From NCBI GenBank assembly GCA_013824165.1, contig PNNH01000048.1:52732-116731 (forward strand): a DNA stretch of 64,000 nucleotides, read 5' to 3'. Below the pieces are notes generated by a model, which was given only the letters and a program-made list of their open reading frames with translations, was not told the DNA's origin and did not search any database. Source of the DNA: Methylibium sp. Lineage in GTDB: Bacteria; Pseudomonadota; Gammaproteobacteria; Burkholderiales; Burkholderiaceae_C. How positions within the stretch are numbered: position 1 is the stretch's first letter; the number at the start of each line of letters is the position of its first letter. Of the stretch, positions 27,709-35,522 are shown one piece after another. The position numbers and the translations under genes were made by a program.

Positions 27709-29813
27709 GCGGCCTCCCGCTGAGAGTCCGGCCCATACAAGGTCACCAGCTCGGCCTGCCCCTCCTGCCAGGCCGCTTCCAGGCGCGGCATCAGCTGCAG
27801 CAGCTCTGCCTCGGTCTTCGATTCCACGCCTTGCACGCCATAGGCGCGGTTGCGGCCATGCGCCTTGGCCACATACATCGCGGTGTCTACCAGATCGATG
27901 GCGCGCTCCCACGTCAGCACCAGCTCATGCGGGCCCAGCGGGAAACTGGCGAAACCGATGGAAGCACTGACGGCAACCCGCTTGTCCCCATGCACCACCG
28001 GCTCGCTGCCCACGATGTCGAGCAAGCGCTGCGCCAGCAGGCTTGCGGCATCGGCCTCACGCTCGGGCACCACGATCAGGAACTCTTCGCCGCCCCAGCG
28101 CACCACCAGATCGTCCTCCCGCAGGGCCGCGCGCAAACGCCGGGCCACCTCGATCAGCACGCTGTCACCGGCCGCATGGCCATGCTGATCGTTGATGCGC
28201 TTGAACAGATCGATATCGAGCAGATAGACCGTGGCGGCCAGCCCGCCTGCTGGCGTCAGGCGCTGCACGGCCTTCTGGAAATGGCGCCGGTTGGACAGCC
28301 CGGTCAGCGGATCGCGCTCGCTTTGCTGCTGGAGTGACTCGTTGCTGTGCTTGAGCGCTTCGTTGGTGCGCCGGATGCGCTGGTAGGCCAGCCCGAGCAG
28401 CACGGCGGAAACGACCACACATCCCGCCACCGCGGCCCATAGACGCAACTGCAGATCATGGGCGCGGATCTGCTCTGTCTTCAGGCTGTTGTCGCGCGCC
28501 AGCAGCTCGATGTCCTTGGCCCGTCGCTCGGCGTCGAAGCTCTCCTGCGCCTCCAGCACCGACTTGCGCGTTTCGTCGCGCAGCACCTCGTCGATCAGGC
28601 GGCGGTAGCTGTGGTGGGCATCGGCCGCGCCCGCCCAGTCGCCGGCCTTCTCCAGGTATTTGCCTAGTTCAGCCCAGCCATCGGCGGCATAGGCAATCGC
28701 GCCCTGATCCAGGTCGATCTTGATGGCCATGCGCACATCCTGCGTGCCTTCGGCCACGCGCTTGAGACCGATCTTCGCGATGCCCATATTGTGCAAAGCC
28801 AGCACTTCCGCGCTGAGCATCTGCTGGCGCTGTGCCAGCGGCAAGGCTTGCTCGGCCAGCTTCAGCGCTTGCGCGAAATCGCCGCGTCGCAGGTAGTAGT
28901 CGGCAATATTGCCCAGGCTCAGCGCCTGCATGCCTTCGCCGCCGGCAAGGCGCGCCTGTTCCAGCGCCTCGGCGTAAGATTTCTGCGAGATGGTGGCATC
29001 GGCATGATCGGCAAAGACGTTGCCGTGGATGGTCAGTACCGCATTCAGCGTCTCGGGGTCCGGGTCCTGCCGCGCACGCTCGAGCGCTGTCTTGCTGAGC
29101 TCACGGGCACGCTCGAACTGCTCGGCCCGGTGGTAGACCCAGGCCATGTCGGACAGCGCCATCGCTCGGCGCCAGCCTTGCCCAAGGCGGTCGGCAAGGC
29201 GCATCGCCTCCTGGCCGGACTGAAGGGCGCCATCGAACTCTCCGGAATCCGCCAGCACGACCGAACGCAGCGCCGAGATCCGGTAGCGCAAGCGATCGGG
29301 CAGCTTCGCCACCGCGTCCTCGTTCAAGCTCTGCAGCGTCTTCTTGGCGTCACGCAACTGACCTTGGTTGAGGTGATACGCCGCCTGCACCAGGCCGGCC
29401 ACCGCTTCAGCGCCCGGCCTCTGCTCGGCCAGCGGCCAGTTGCGCAACTCGATCAGGATCGGATCCAGCATCGTGCGGTCACGCAGGCGCCCGGCCATCG
29501 CGCCGCGCAGGCTCAGCACTTCGAGGCGCTCGGCGCTGCCGGGTGCCGTGCGGCCATACAGCTTTTGAAGTGCCTGTGCCTGCTCGGCGGGGCGTGCGCG
29601 CGCCGCGCGCTCAATGCGCTCGAGCTCCGGCCAAAGCCCCTGGGCCTGCGCCGGTTCGGCGGACACTCGCCCGGTGTCGGGCTGGCAGGCCGCCAGACCC
29701 AGCAGCAAGATGACCGCCGCAAGGCTCAGCAGCAAGCGACAGGCATGGCCAAGCCACGGCCCGGCAAGCGGCGGCGACGATATCTGAACCTGACTGTAGA
29801 CAGCCTTGCGCAT
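27705..29813 (-). CDS. Diguanylate cyclase with N-terminal TPR region and lipobox-like signal
   Basis: A 702-residue paralogue of the following gene. The N-terminus has a hydrophobic stretch ending LLGLAAC, a lipobox-like site, then TPR-like helices (about 60-430), a transmembrane helix (WAAVAGCVVVSAVLLGLAY) and a GGDEF domain with G574-GEE-F578 and inhibition site REDD. Domain order equals that of the next gene, which it overlaps by four bases, so the pair probably arose by duplication. The ATG at 29813 has GAGGG immediately adjacent, a poor spacing; a later start before the hydrophobic core is possible. Upstream lies the terminator of the chemoreceptor gene, so the promoter should be within 29814-29850. 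Confidence 0.9.
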   Translation of the reverse strand: MRKAVYSQVQISSPPLAGPWLGHACRLLLSLAAVILLLGLAACQPDTGRVSAEPAQAQGLWPELERIERAARARPAEQAQALQKLYGRTAPGSAERLEVLSLRGAMAGRLRDRTMLDPILIELRNWPLAEQRPGAEAVAGLVQAAYHLNQGQLRDAKKTLQSLNEDAVAKLPDRLRYRISALRSVVLADSGEFDGALQSGQEAMRLADRLGQGWRRAMALSDMAWVYHRAEQFERARELSKTALERARQDPDPETLNAVLTIHGNVFADHADATISQKSYAEALEQARLAGGEGMQALSLGNIADYYLRRGDFAQALKLAEQALPLAQRQQMLSAEVLALHNMGIAKIGLKRVAEGTQDVRMAIKIDLDQGAIAYAADGWAELGKYLEKAGDWAGAADAHHSYRRLIDEVLRDETRKSVLEAQESFDAERRAKDIELLARDNSLKTEQIRAHDLQLRLWAAVAGCVVVSAVLLGLAYQRIRRTNEALKHSNESLQQQSERDPLTGLSNRRHFQKAVQRLTPAGGLAATVYLLDIDLFKRINDQHGHAAGDSVLIEVARRLRAALREDDLVVRWGGEEFLIVVPEREADAASLLAQRLLDIVGSEPVVHGDKRVAVSASIGFASFPLGPHELVLTWERAIDLVDTAMYVAKAHGRNRAYGVQGVESKTEAELLQLMPRLEAAWQEGQAELVTLYGPDSQREAA

Positions 29814-29848
29814 CCCTCAATGTATCGACCGCCGGCCGCCGCGCTTGA

Positions 29849-29885
29849 ACAAAAAAGCCGGTACGCACTCAGGTGCGTACCGGCT
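29849..29885 (-). terminator. Rho-independent terminator downstream of the chemoreceptor gene
   Basis: A 13-bp perfect stem AGCCGGTACGCAC / GTGCGTACCGGCT with a four-base loop is followed on the minus strand by TTTTTTG. It lies about 70 bp past the chemoreceptor stop and insulates it from the diguanylate cyclase pair. Confidence 0.93.
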
Positions 29886-29955
29886 CAATGTGCATTAGTT
29901 GGCGACAAGTCAAAACTCGCAAGCCCCAGCGGACTGCGAGTCCTCGCCAGGCGGC

Positions 29956-31512
29956 TCAGGTCCTGAAGCGCGTCAGGCTTTCCACCAGTTGCGAGGCCTG
30001 CGTCCGCAGCGACTCGGTCGCTGCCGTGGCTTCTTCCACCATCGCTGCATTCTGCTGGGTTGACTTGTCCATCTCAGCCACGGCGCTGTTGACTTGCGCA
30101 ATGCCATCGGCCTGCTCGGCCGCAGCCCGGGTGATGTCACCCACCATCTGCGAGACCTTCTGGATCGAATCGACGACGCGCGCCATGGTCTGGCCCGCCA
30201 CTTCAACCTTGCCGGTGCCGACATCGACCTGCTCGACCGATGCGCCGATCAGGCTGCGAATTTCCTTGGCGGCCTCGCCGCTGCGCTGCGCCAGCGTGCG
30301 AACCTCGCTGGCCACCACGGCAAAGCCGCGCCCTTGCTCGCCGGCGCGGGCGGCTTCCACCGCCGCGTTCAGCGCCAGGATATTGGTCTGGAAAGCGATG
30401 CTGTCGATGGTGCCGATGATCTCGGCGATCTTGCGGCCTTGCGTATTGATGGCATTCATCGCCGCCACCACTTCGGACACTGCCGTGCCGCCCTGCACCG
30501 CCACGGCAGCGGCCTGACGGGCCAGCGCATCGGCGGCGCGTGCGTTCTCCGCCGTGCCGCGGATCGTCGCCGACAGCTCCTCAACCGACGCTGCGGTCTG
30601 CTCCAGTGCGGAGGCGGTGTTCTCAGTGCGCGAGGACAGATCGGCGTTGCCGGAAGCGATCTCGCTGGCCGCAGTGTTGATCTCGTCAGCCGTCGAGCGC
30701 ACACCGCCGACAATCTGGTTCAGGTTGGACGCCACGTTCTGCAGCGCCGTGAGCACCTGGCTCGTCTCGTCTCGTCCCGCGACCGCGCCGCGCGACGTCA
30801 GGTCACCATCGGCCAGCGCCTGCGCCTGCACGACCGCCTCACGCAGCGGCGTGGCTATGGCGCGCGCCACCACGAAAGCGAAGCCAATACAGGCCACCAG
30901 AGCAATGGCCGACACCAGCAGCGACACATTCGAGGCCTGCTGGCCGCTGCTCTCGGCTTTGGCCACCGCCGATTCGCTCAGTTCGACCTCACGCTTGACG
31001 AAAGCACTCAGCTTGCCCTGGATGGAGTCGTACTGCTTGTCCACCGTCACGACATAGCTGGCGGCCGTCGCAACACCGGCCGACTTGATGTCCAGCGTGT
31101 CCTTGGCCGTCTTCACATAGAGCAGATATTCCTTGGCCACGGCGGCCATCGCGGTGCGTTGCTCGGCACTGAGTTCGCTGTCGTCCGCAGCCGACTGCAG
31201 CGTCTTCGCAAAAGCATCCAGCTGCTTGATCAGCGACTGATCCAGCGCCGTGATCGCATCCGCCCGGTAGCCGATCGACTCCCAGGTGAGCGACTGGTAG
31301 AGCTGCTGATGCAGCCGCGTCAGATCGGCGTTGAAGGCCTGCGCGCTGACGATGCGCTGCATGCCCGATCCGCCGACATAGTGCAGTTGATCCGTCAGGG
31401 TGCGAGTAGACGACCAGCCCATGGCCGCGACGACCAGGATGCACAGGACGGCGAAGGCCGGAGCGAGGGCGACCTTGATGCGGATGGAAGCGTTGCGAAG
31501 GAGCTGGTTCAC
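29956..31512 (-). CDS. Methyl-accepting chemotaxis protein
   Basis: A 518-residue chemoreceptor. It has a first transmembrane helix ([18 protein letters not shown]), a periplasmic four-helix-bundle-like ligand domain (about 40-185), a second helix ([20 protein letters not shown]), HAMP, and the cytoplasmic signalling coil. The hairpin tip is the almost invariant [33 protein letters not shown]. Methylation-region glutamines and glutamates are visible; no C-terminal NWET-like CheR tether is present (it ends SLTRFRT). GTG 31512 is preferred because AGGAG lies seven bases upstream; the frame extends to 31557 without a site. Two Cache proteins are encoded just upstream on the same strand. Confidence 0.95.
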   Translation of the reverse strand: MNQLLRNASIRIKVALAPAFAVLCILVVAAMGWSSTRTLTDQLHYVGGSGMQRIVSAQAFNADLTRLHQQLYQSLTWESIGYRADAITALDQSLIKQLDAFAKTLQSAADDSELSAEQRTAMAAVAKEYLLYVKTAKDTLDIKSAGVATAASYVVTVDKQYDSIQGKLSAFVKREVELSESAVAKAESSGQQASNVSLLVSAIALVACIGFAFVVARAIATPLREAVVQAQALADGDLTSRGAVAGRDETSQVLTALQNVASNLNQIVGGVRSTADEINTAASEIASGNADLSSRTENTASALEQTAASVEELSATIRGTAENARAADALARQAAAVAVQGGTAVSEVVAAMNAINTQGRKIAEIIGTIDSIAFQTNILALNAAVEAARAGEQGRGFAVVASEVRTLAQRSGEAAKEIRSLIGASVEQVDVGTGKVEVAGQTMARVVDSIQKVSQMVGDITRAAAEQADGIAQVNSAVAEMDKSTQQNAAMVEEATAATESLRTQASQLVESLTRFRT

Positions 31513-31570
31513 TGCGGTCTCCTGCAGATGTGTTTTTATAAGTTTGCGGCGGCGCACCGAGCTTGACCAA

Positions 31571-31600
31571 GCATCAGAGGCGCCGGGGCGCCTCTGATGC
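31571..31600 (-). other. Strong perfect hairpin between the Cache gene and the chemoreceptor gene
   Basis: A 14-bp perfect inverted repeat, GCATCAGAGGCGCC / GGCGCCTCTGATGC, separated by two bases. It starts 29 bp after the Cache gene stop. There is no T-run on either side, so it could be a weak terminator or an mRNA-stabilising structure. Confidence 0.75.
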
Positions 31601-31628
31601 GGTGGAGAGTGCGGCCTTCAGGCCGGCA

Positions 31629-32090
31629 TCAGCGGTAGATGCCGACGCCGATGAAGCCGTCGCCGCTGGGCTGCTTGATCGCGTAGGTGGTCTTGGCAGC
31701 GATCTTCTTAGTGACAGGATCGGGCCAGTCGTAGTCGTACCAGCCGCCGCCCTTGGCCGCGACGCTGATCAGACCCAGCACGACCGGATTGCCATTGGCG
31801 TCCTTGACGGCGCTCATGTCCTTGCCCACCAGCTTCTCGTTGGCACCATGCGCCAGCGCCACGGCCTTGCCGTCGTAAACCATCACGTACAGGTCCTTCT
31901 TGACCCAGGCAGCCTTGTCGGTGGTGAAGTCCTTGTAGGCCTTCTCGGCGCCCACCTTCTTGATGTGCTCGAAGGCGGCCTTGGTCATGGCGATCGCCTC
32001 TTCCTTGGTTCCGCGCTCCTGCGCCAGGGCCGAGCCCATCAGCCCGACGCTGGCCACCGAGGCCAGCATCCATTTGATCCATTGCTTCAT
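31629..32090 (-). CDS. Periplasmic single-Cache-domain protein
   Basis: A 153-residue exported protein with signal peptide (MKQWIKWMLASVASVGLMGSALAQ) and one Cache-type sensor domain containing AFEHIKKVGAEKAYKDFTTDKA, DLYVMVYDGKAVALAHG and GWYDYDWPDPVTKK, the pattern of the sCache_2-like cytochrome/chemoreceptor sensor domains. It has no transmembrane or output domain, so it probably binds a small ligand in the periplasm. AGGAG lies six bases before ATG 32090. It is a close duplicate of the gene at 32228-32689 and precedes a chemoreceptor gene, so it may act as a binding-protein partner (inference). Confidence 0.88.
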   Translation of the reverse strand: MKQWIKWMLASVASVGLMGSALAQERGTKEEAIAMTKAAFEHIKKVGAEKAYKDFTTDKAAWVKKDLYVMVYDGKAVALAHGANEKLVGKDMSAVKDANGNPVVLGLISVAAKGGGWYDYDWPDPVTKKIAAKTTYAIKQPSGDGFIGVGIYR

Positions 32091-32227
32091 GACTATCTCC
32101 TGATTGACTGTCGATGCGACGCGGCCGCTGGCCACGCCTGTGTGTTATCGGTCCGAGGTCCGGGCGGCTTGAGCCCGAACTGGGTCACTCTTTGCCGCCA
32201 GATCGAGGCTTGCCAGCCTCGCCAGCA

Positions 32228-32689
32228 TCAGCGATAGACACCGACGCCGATGAAGCCATCGCCAACCGGCGGCTTGATCGCATAAGTGCTCTTCTGGGCG
32301 ATCTTCTTGGTGACAGGGTCCGGCCAGTCGTAGTCGTGCCAGCCACCGCCTTTGGCGGCGGTCGCGGTCAAGGCGGGGGCCAGCGGATTGCCGTTGGCAT
32401 CCTTGCTGCCCGACAGATCCTTGCCGACAAGCTTCTCGACGGCCCCATGCGCCAAGGCCGTGCCTTTGCTGTCAAAAACGATCACATACAGATCCTTCTT
32501 GGTCCAGTTGGCCTTGTCGGTGGTGAAGTCCTTGTAGGCCTTTTCCGCGCCGACCTTCTTGATGTGATCGAACGCGGCATGCGCCATGGCCTTGGCTTCT
32601 TCGCGTGTGCCGCGCTCCTGAGCCAGAACTTCGCCCATCAGGCCAACACTGGCAACGGCCGCAAGCAGCCACTTCAACCCATGCTTCAT
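32228..32689 (-). CDS. Periplasmic single-Cache-domain protein, tandem paralogue
   Basis: This is 153 residues, the same length as the downstream copy, and roughly three quarters identical to it by eye. It shares the blocks HIKKVGAEKAYKDFTTDKA, LAHGA-EKLVGKD, KDANGNP, AAKGGGW-DYDWPDPVTKKIA and GDGFIGVG-YR. Differences cluster in the strands that form the Cache pocket (DLYVIVFDSKGTALA; APALTATAAKG), which suggests different ligands. It has a signal peptide and no membrane anchor. AGGAG lies seven bases before ATG 32689. It is first in the presumed Cache-Cache-chemoreceptor order; a small hairpin (CGAGGC / GCCTCG, 32204-32221) follows its stop. Confidence 0.88.
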   Translation of the reverse strand: MKHGLKWLLAAVASVGLMGEVLAQERGTREEAKAMAHAAFDHIKKVGAEKAYKDFTTDKANWTKKDLYVIVFDSKGTALAHGAVEKLVGKDLSGSKDANGNPLAPALTATAAKGGGWHDYDWPDPVTKKIAQKSTYAIKPPVGDGFIGVGVYR

Positions 32690-32895
32690 AGTGATCTCCT
32701 ACAACGTTGAAACCTGCGCAAGCGCGGGGCGGACAAGGCCGTCAAATCGACCCGGCCGGCCGGCTGCCATCCGAAGTTTCTATCGTAGGCGTCGCGAAAA
32801 CGCAGCGCACATCGAGTCAGGGCCGACACAGACAGATCGAGTGAAATATCAACGAAAGTGGCGGAAATGGCGGAAATGAAACTCGCCGAGGAAGC

Positions 32896-33141
32896 TCAGG
32901 AGCCGGCGTCGCCGCCCGAGTCCGACTCATCCACTGCGCCCTGGCCCGCCTGCGGCGGCCTGCCGCGCCGCGCTGGCTGACCGAGCTGAGGCCGGATGCC
33001 ACGCCGCGCCAAGGCTTCCTTCAGCAGGTATTCGATCTGCGCATTGGCCGAGCGCAGCTCCTGCGCGGCCAGGCGCTCGATAGCTTCCCACAGCGCCGGG
33101 TCCAGGCGCAGCGGAAAATTCTTCTTGCCGGGGCTGGCCAT
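32896..33141 (-). CDS. Ribbon-helix-helix (Arc/MetJ-like) DNA-binding protein
   Basis: A small protein of 81 residues. Residues 7-47 match the ribbon-helix-helix fold: beta strand NFPLRLDP, helix ALWEAIERLAAQEL, turn and helix SANAQIEYLLKEALARRG. The basic tail contains RRGRPP, an AT-hook-like motif, and the last residues are acidic. It is probably a transcription factor, possibly autoregulatory. It begins two bases after the stop of the membrane-protein gene and closes a three-gene operon whose promoter region has a 16-bp palindrome. An antitoxin role is less likely because no toxin-like gene adjoins it. Confidence 0.85.
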   Translation of the reverse strand: MASPGKKNFPLRLDPALWEAIERLAAQELRSANAQIEYLLKEALARRGIRPQLGQPARRGRPPQAGQGAVDESDSGGDAGS

Positions 33142-33143
33142 GC

Positions 33144-34112
33144 TCAGGCGCTCGAGCCGGCGATGCGCGGCCGCAAGGCCTGCAGCAGGCGTTGCGCTTC
33201 ACGCGTGCCCAGGCGCAGTTGCCGGCCGCTACGCAGCGTCAGGCGCACCGCCTGCAGACCATGGGCGTTGTAGAGCATGCCCTCGCGGGTGAAGCGGATA
33301 CCCCAGCCCTCCAGCACGGTGCTGTGCGCAGCTTCGACCGCCGCAATCTGGTCGAGCGGCACGCGCCAGCGCGGCCGGCCCAGCCAGCCGAAGCGCCAGA
33401 CCAGCGCATCACCGCGCACCTCGGTCAGCAGACGGCCCACCAGCAGCAACAAGACGCCCGCGACGCCGACAGCGATCCAGGCACCGTCCACCCAGCGCGG
33501 CAGCAACGCGAGCGACGCCCCAACCAGGGCGAGTGGAACCAGCACCGGCCAAGTCAGCTGGCTCTCGCGCCACACCAACTCGTCATTGCGGCTGCTCATG
33601 GTCTGGCGCCGCACGGCTGCATCTGCCGCATCTGCGGCCTGCGGTTCCAGCTTCTGCAGGCGCACTTTCAGCGCGACGATCCAGACCAGAAAGGCAACGG
33701 CCAACAGTCCTGCACCCAGCAGCCAGCCGTCCGGCGGCACCTGAGGCCAGGTCGGCTGGCCCGTCAGCAGCGCCTGGCAATACAGCCCGGCAAACAGCAG
33801 CAGGAGCATCAGTCCAAGCCAGCGCATGTGATCGCCCAGCAGCCGCAGCGTGGCCTCACGGCGCTCGGGCGCCAGCCAGTAATCCTTATTCGGCAGATTG
33901 ATCAGGGCGGGGGGCAGGCGTCGCACCAGCCAGACGACGCCCTCGGTGCATTGCCAGGGCAGGTAGACCGACATCGCCAGCATCAGCGCGACGAAGCCGC
34001 TGCGGCTCATGGTCTTGCCCGGATCGCCGACCTGCTCCGGCAGCCAGGGGGCTGCCATGGCGATGAAAACCAGCTGCAGCAGCCACAGCATGTAGAAGGG
34101 CCCACGACTCAT
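33144..34112 (-). CDS. DUF1648-like membrane protein
   Basis: A 322-residue protein with about six hydrophobic segments. The N-terminal half has three or four helices and the motif INLPNKDYWLAPERREAT, typical of DUF1648-type membrane proteins. After a charged linker (about 155-180) come two helices (LVPLALVGASLALLP and AWIAVGVAGVLLLLVG) and a soluble C-terminal part (RFGWLGRPRWRVPLDQIAAVEAA) that resembles the membrane-proximal PH-like folds of similar proteins. The function is unknown. It lies between the SPFH gene (7-bp gap) and the ribbon-helix-helix gene (2-bp gap), so all three are co-expressed. GAGG precedes ATG 34112. Confidence 0.82.
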   Translation of the reverse strand: MSRGPFYMLWLLQLVFIAMAAPWLPEQVGDPGKTMSRSGFVALMLAMSVYLPWQCTEGVVWLVRRLPPALINLPNKDYWLAPERREATLRLLGDHMRWLGLMLLLLFAGLYCQALLTGQPTWPQVPPDGWLLGAGLLAVAFLVWIVALKVRLQKLEPQAADAADAAVRRQTMSSRNDELVWRESQLTWPVLVPLALVGASLALLPRWVDGAWIAVGVAGVLLLLVGRLLTEVRGDALVWRFGWLGRPRWRVPLDQIAAVEAAHSTVLEGWGIRFTREGMLYNAHGLQAVRLTLRSGRQLRLGTREAQRLLQALRPRIAGSSA

Positions 34113-34119
34113 GGCCGCC

Positions 34120-35022
34120 TCACTGATACAGGGTGCCAGTGTTGATGATGGGCTGCGTGTCCTTGTCCGAGCAGAGCACCACCAGCAGGTTGGAGACCAT
34201 CGCCGCCTTGCGCTCGTCGTCCAGCACGACGATCTCGCGCTCGGACAGACCCTTCAGCGCCTCCTCCACCATGCTTACCGCACCCTGCACGATCTTCTTG
34301 CGCGCGCTGATGATGGCCTCGGCCTGCTGGCGGCGCAGCATCACCTGGGCAATCTCCGGCGCATAGGCCAGGTGGGTGATCTTGGCGTCCAGCACCATCA
34401 CGCCGGCATCGGCAAAACGGGCCTGCAGCTCCTGCTTCAAGGCCGCAGCCACCTCGTCGGCACCGGCGCGCAACGTGGTCTCGTCGGCCTGCAGGTCCTC
34501 GCCTTCGTCATAGGCAAAGCGCGCCGCCAGATGGCGGATCGCGGCCTCGGCCTGGATGCGCACATAGACCTCGAAGTCATCCACCTCGAAGACCGCGCGC
34601 GCGGTGTCGTCAACGCGCCAGACCACGGCGGCCGAGATCTCCACCGGGTTGCCACGCTTGTCGTTGACCTTCAGCGTCGGCGCGTTCAGGTTGCGCGCAC
34701 GCATCGAGATCTTGCGGCGCAAGGCCAGCGGGTTGGTCCAGCGCAGGCCTTCGTTGCGGTCGGTGCCGCTGTAGCGTCCGAACAGCGTCAGGATGCGCGC
34801 CTCGTTGGGCTGCTGCATGTAGAGGCCTGCCAGGATCAGGCCGCCCAGCACGATCAGCGGGATGCCGGCAAACACCGAGCTGGGTCCGGCCTGCACGCCG
34901 CGCACGATCAGCGCCACACCCGCCACGATGGCCAGCACGCCCAGCAGCACGGCCGGATAGCCGTTGGCGCTGACGGCACTGCGCTCGCGATGGATCTGAG
35001 TCTTGAGTCCGCTGTCTGTCAT
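34120..35022 (-). CDS. SPFH/Band 7 domain membrane protein
   Basis: A 300-residue protein with two N-terminal transmembrane helices ([18 protein letters not shown] and [16 protein letters not shown]) followed by a Band 7/SPFH domain (about 70-240: [48 protein letters not shown]) and a short coiled coil ([18 protein letters not shown]). Family members form large membrane-associated ring assemblies in flotillin-like microdomains. It lacks the long Ala/Glu-rich tail of flotillins. ATG 35022 has GGGAG six bases upstream; another ATG at 35028 is too close. It is the first gene of the operon, directly behind the 16-bp palindrome. Confidence 0.9.
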   Translation of the reverse strand: MTDSGLKTQIHRERSAVSANGYPAVLLGVLAIVAGVALIVRGVQAGPSSVFAGIPLIVLGGLILAGLYMQQPNEARILTLFGRYSGTDRNEGLRWTNPLALRRKISMRARNLNAPTLKVNDKRGNPVEISAAVVWRVDDTARAVFEVDDFEVYVRIQAEAAIRHLAARFAYDEGEDLQADETTLRAGADEVAAALKQELQARFADAGVMVLDAKITHLAYAPEIAQVMLRRQQAEAIISARKKIVQGAVSMVEEALKGLSEREIVVLDDERKAAMVSNLLVVLCSDKDTQPIINTGTLYQ

Positions 35023-35035
35023 CGTCATCTCCCAA

Positions 35036-35051
35036 AAAGTGATATCACTTT
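35036..35051. promoter_or_regulatory. 16-bp perfect palindrome, putative operator of the SPFH operon
   Basis: AAAGTGATATCACTTT is a perfect palindrome, followed six bases later by a third GTGA half-site (35055-35058). It lies 14 bp before the SPFH start. Binding by the operon's own ribbon-helix-helix protein is an attractive guess; a GntR-type regulator is the alternative. Confidence 0.7.
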
Positions 35052-35135
35052 AATGTGAGATTTCGACTTCAGCAAGCGGGGCAGCATCCCCCTCTTGGGT
35101 GGCCATTCAGCCAGGGGCGCGCCGCACCCCCGTTC

Positions 35136-35327
35136 TCACTTGCAGCTGAAGCTGCGCGCGCTGACTTCCTTGACCTGGCCTTCGCCGCAGGTCTTCAGCG
35201 CCTGCTCGCTCATGCGGGCCAGCTCGGCCGAGTCGTTGACGCGCACCGAGCTGGGAGGTGCGAAGACGCAGGCGGTAGACAGCAGGCTGGCGCACAGCGC
35301 GAGGGTCAGGGCGGCATATCGGTTCAT
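35136..35327 (-). CDS. Small lipoprotein, function unknown
   Basis: A 63-residue protein with a signal peptide and lipobox LLSTAC, so the mature lipoprotein is about 40 residues beginning CVFAPPSSVRVNDSAEL. Two further cysteines (KTCGEGQ and SFSCK at the extreme C-terminus) could form a disulfide. ATG 35327 has GGAGA eight bases upstream, which supports real translation. It stands alone between the SPFH operon and the peptide transporter. I do not recognise a family. Confidence 0.75.
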   Translation of the reverse strand: MNRYAALTLALCASLLSTACVFAPPSSVRVNDSAELARMSEQALKTCGEGQVKEVSARSFSCK

Positions 35328-35475
35328 CACAAGTCTCCGGTCAGAGGGATTCGACAAAGGCTGGACTGTACGAAGCCCCGCGTCGGCGGCCCTGCGGCAA
35401 TCGACAGACTGCAGAACAGCGGCCCTCGAATGCGTCTGGTCGAAGCTGGACCGGAGGTCGTCCGCCTGCTCAGAC

Positions 35476-35500
35476 GAAAAAAGGGCGCCTTGCGGCGCCC
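35476..35500 (-). terminator. Rho-independent terminator of the peptide ABC transporter operon
   Basis: A stem GGGCGCC / GGCGCCC with a four-base loop is followed on the minus strand by TTTTTTCG. It lies 23 bp after the ATPase stop codon. Confidence 0.92.
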
Positions 35501-35522
35501 CTCGCGTATGAACTCGGCAAAC

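Noticed and set aside
32896..33141. Antitoxin of a toxin-antitoxin pair
   Set aside because: The neighbour is a large membrane protein of 322 residues and no small toxin-like gene adjoins; the gene is the third of an SPFH operon.
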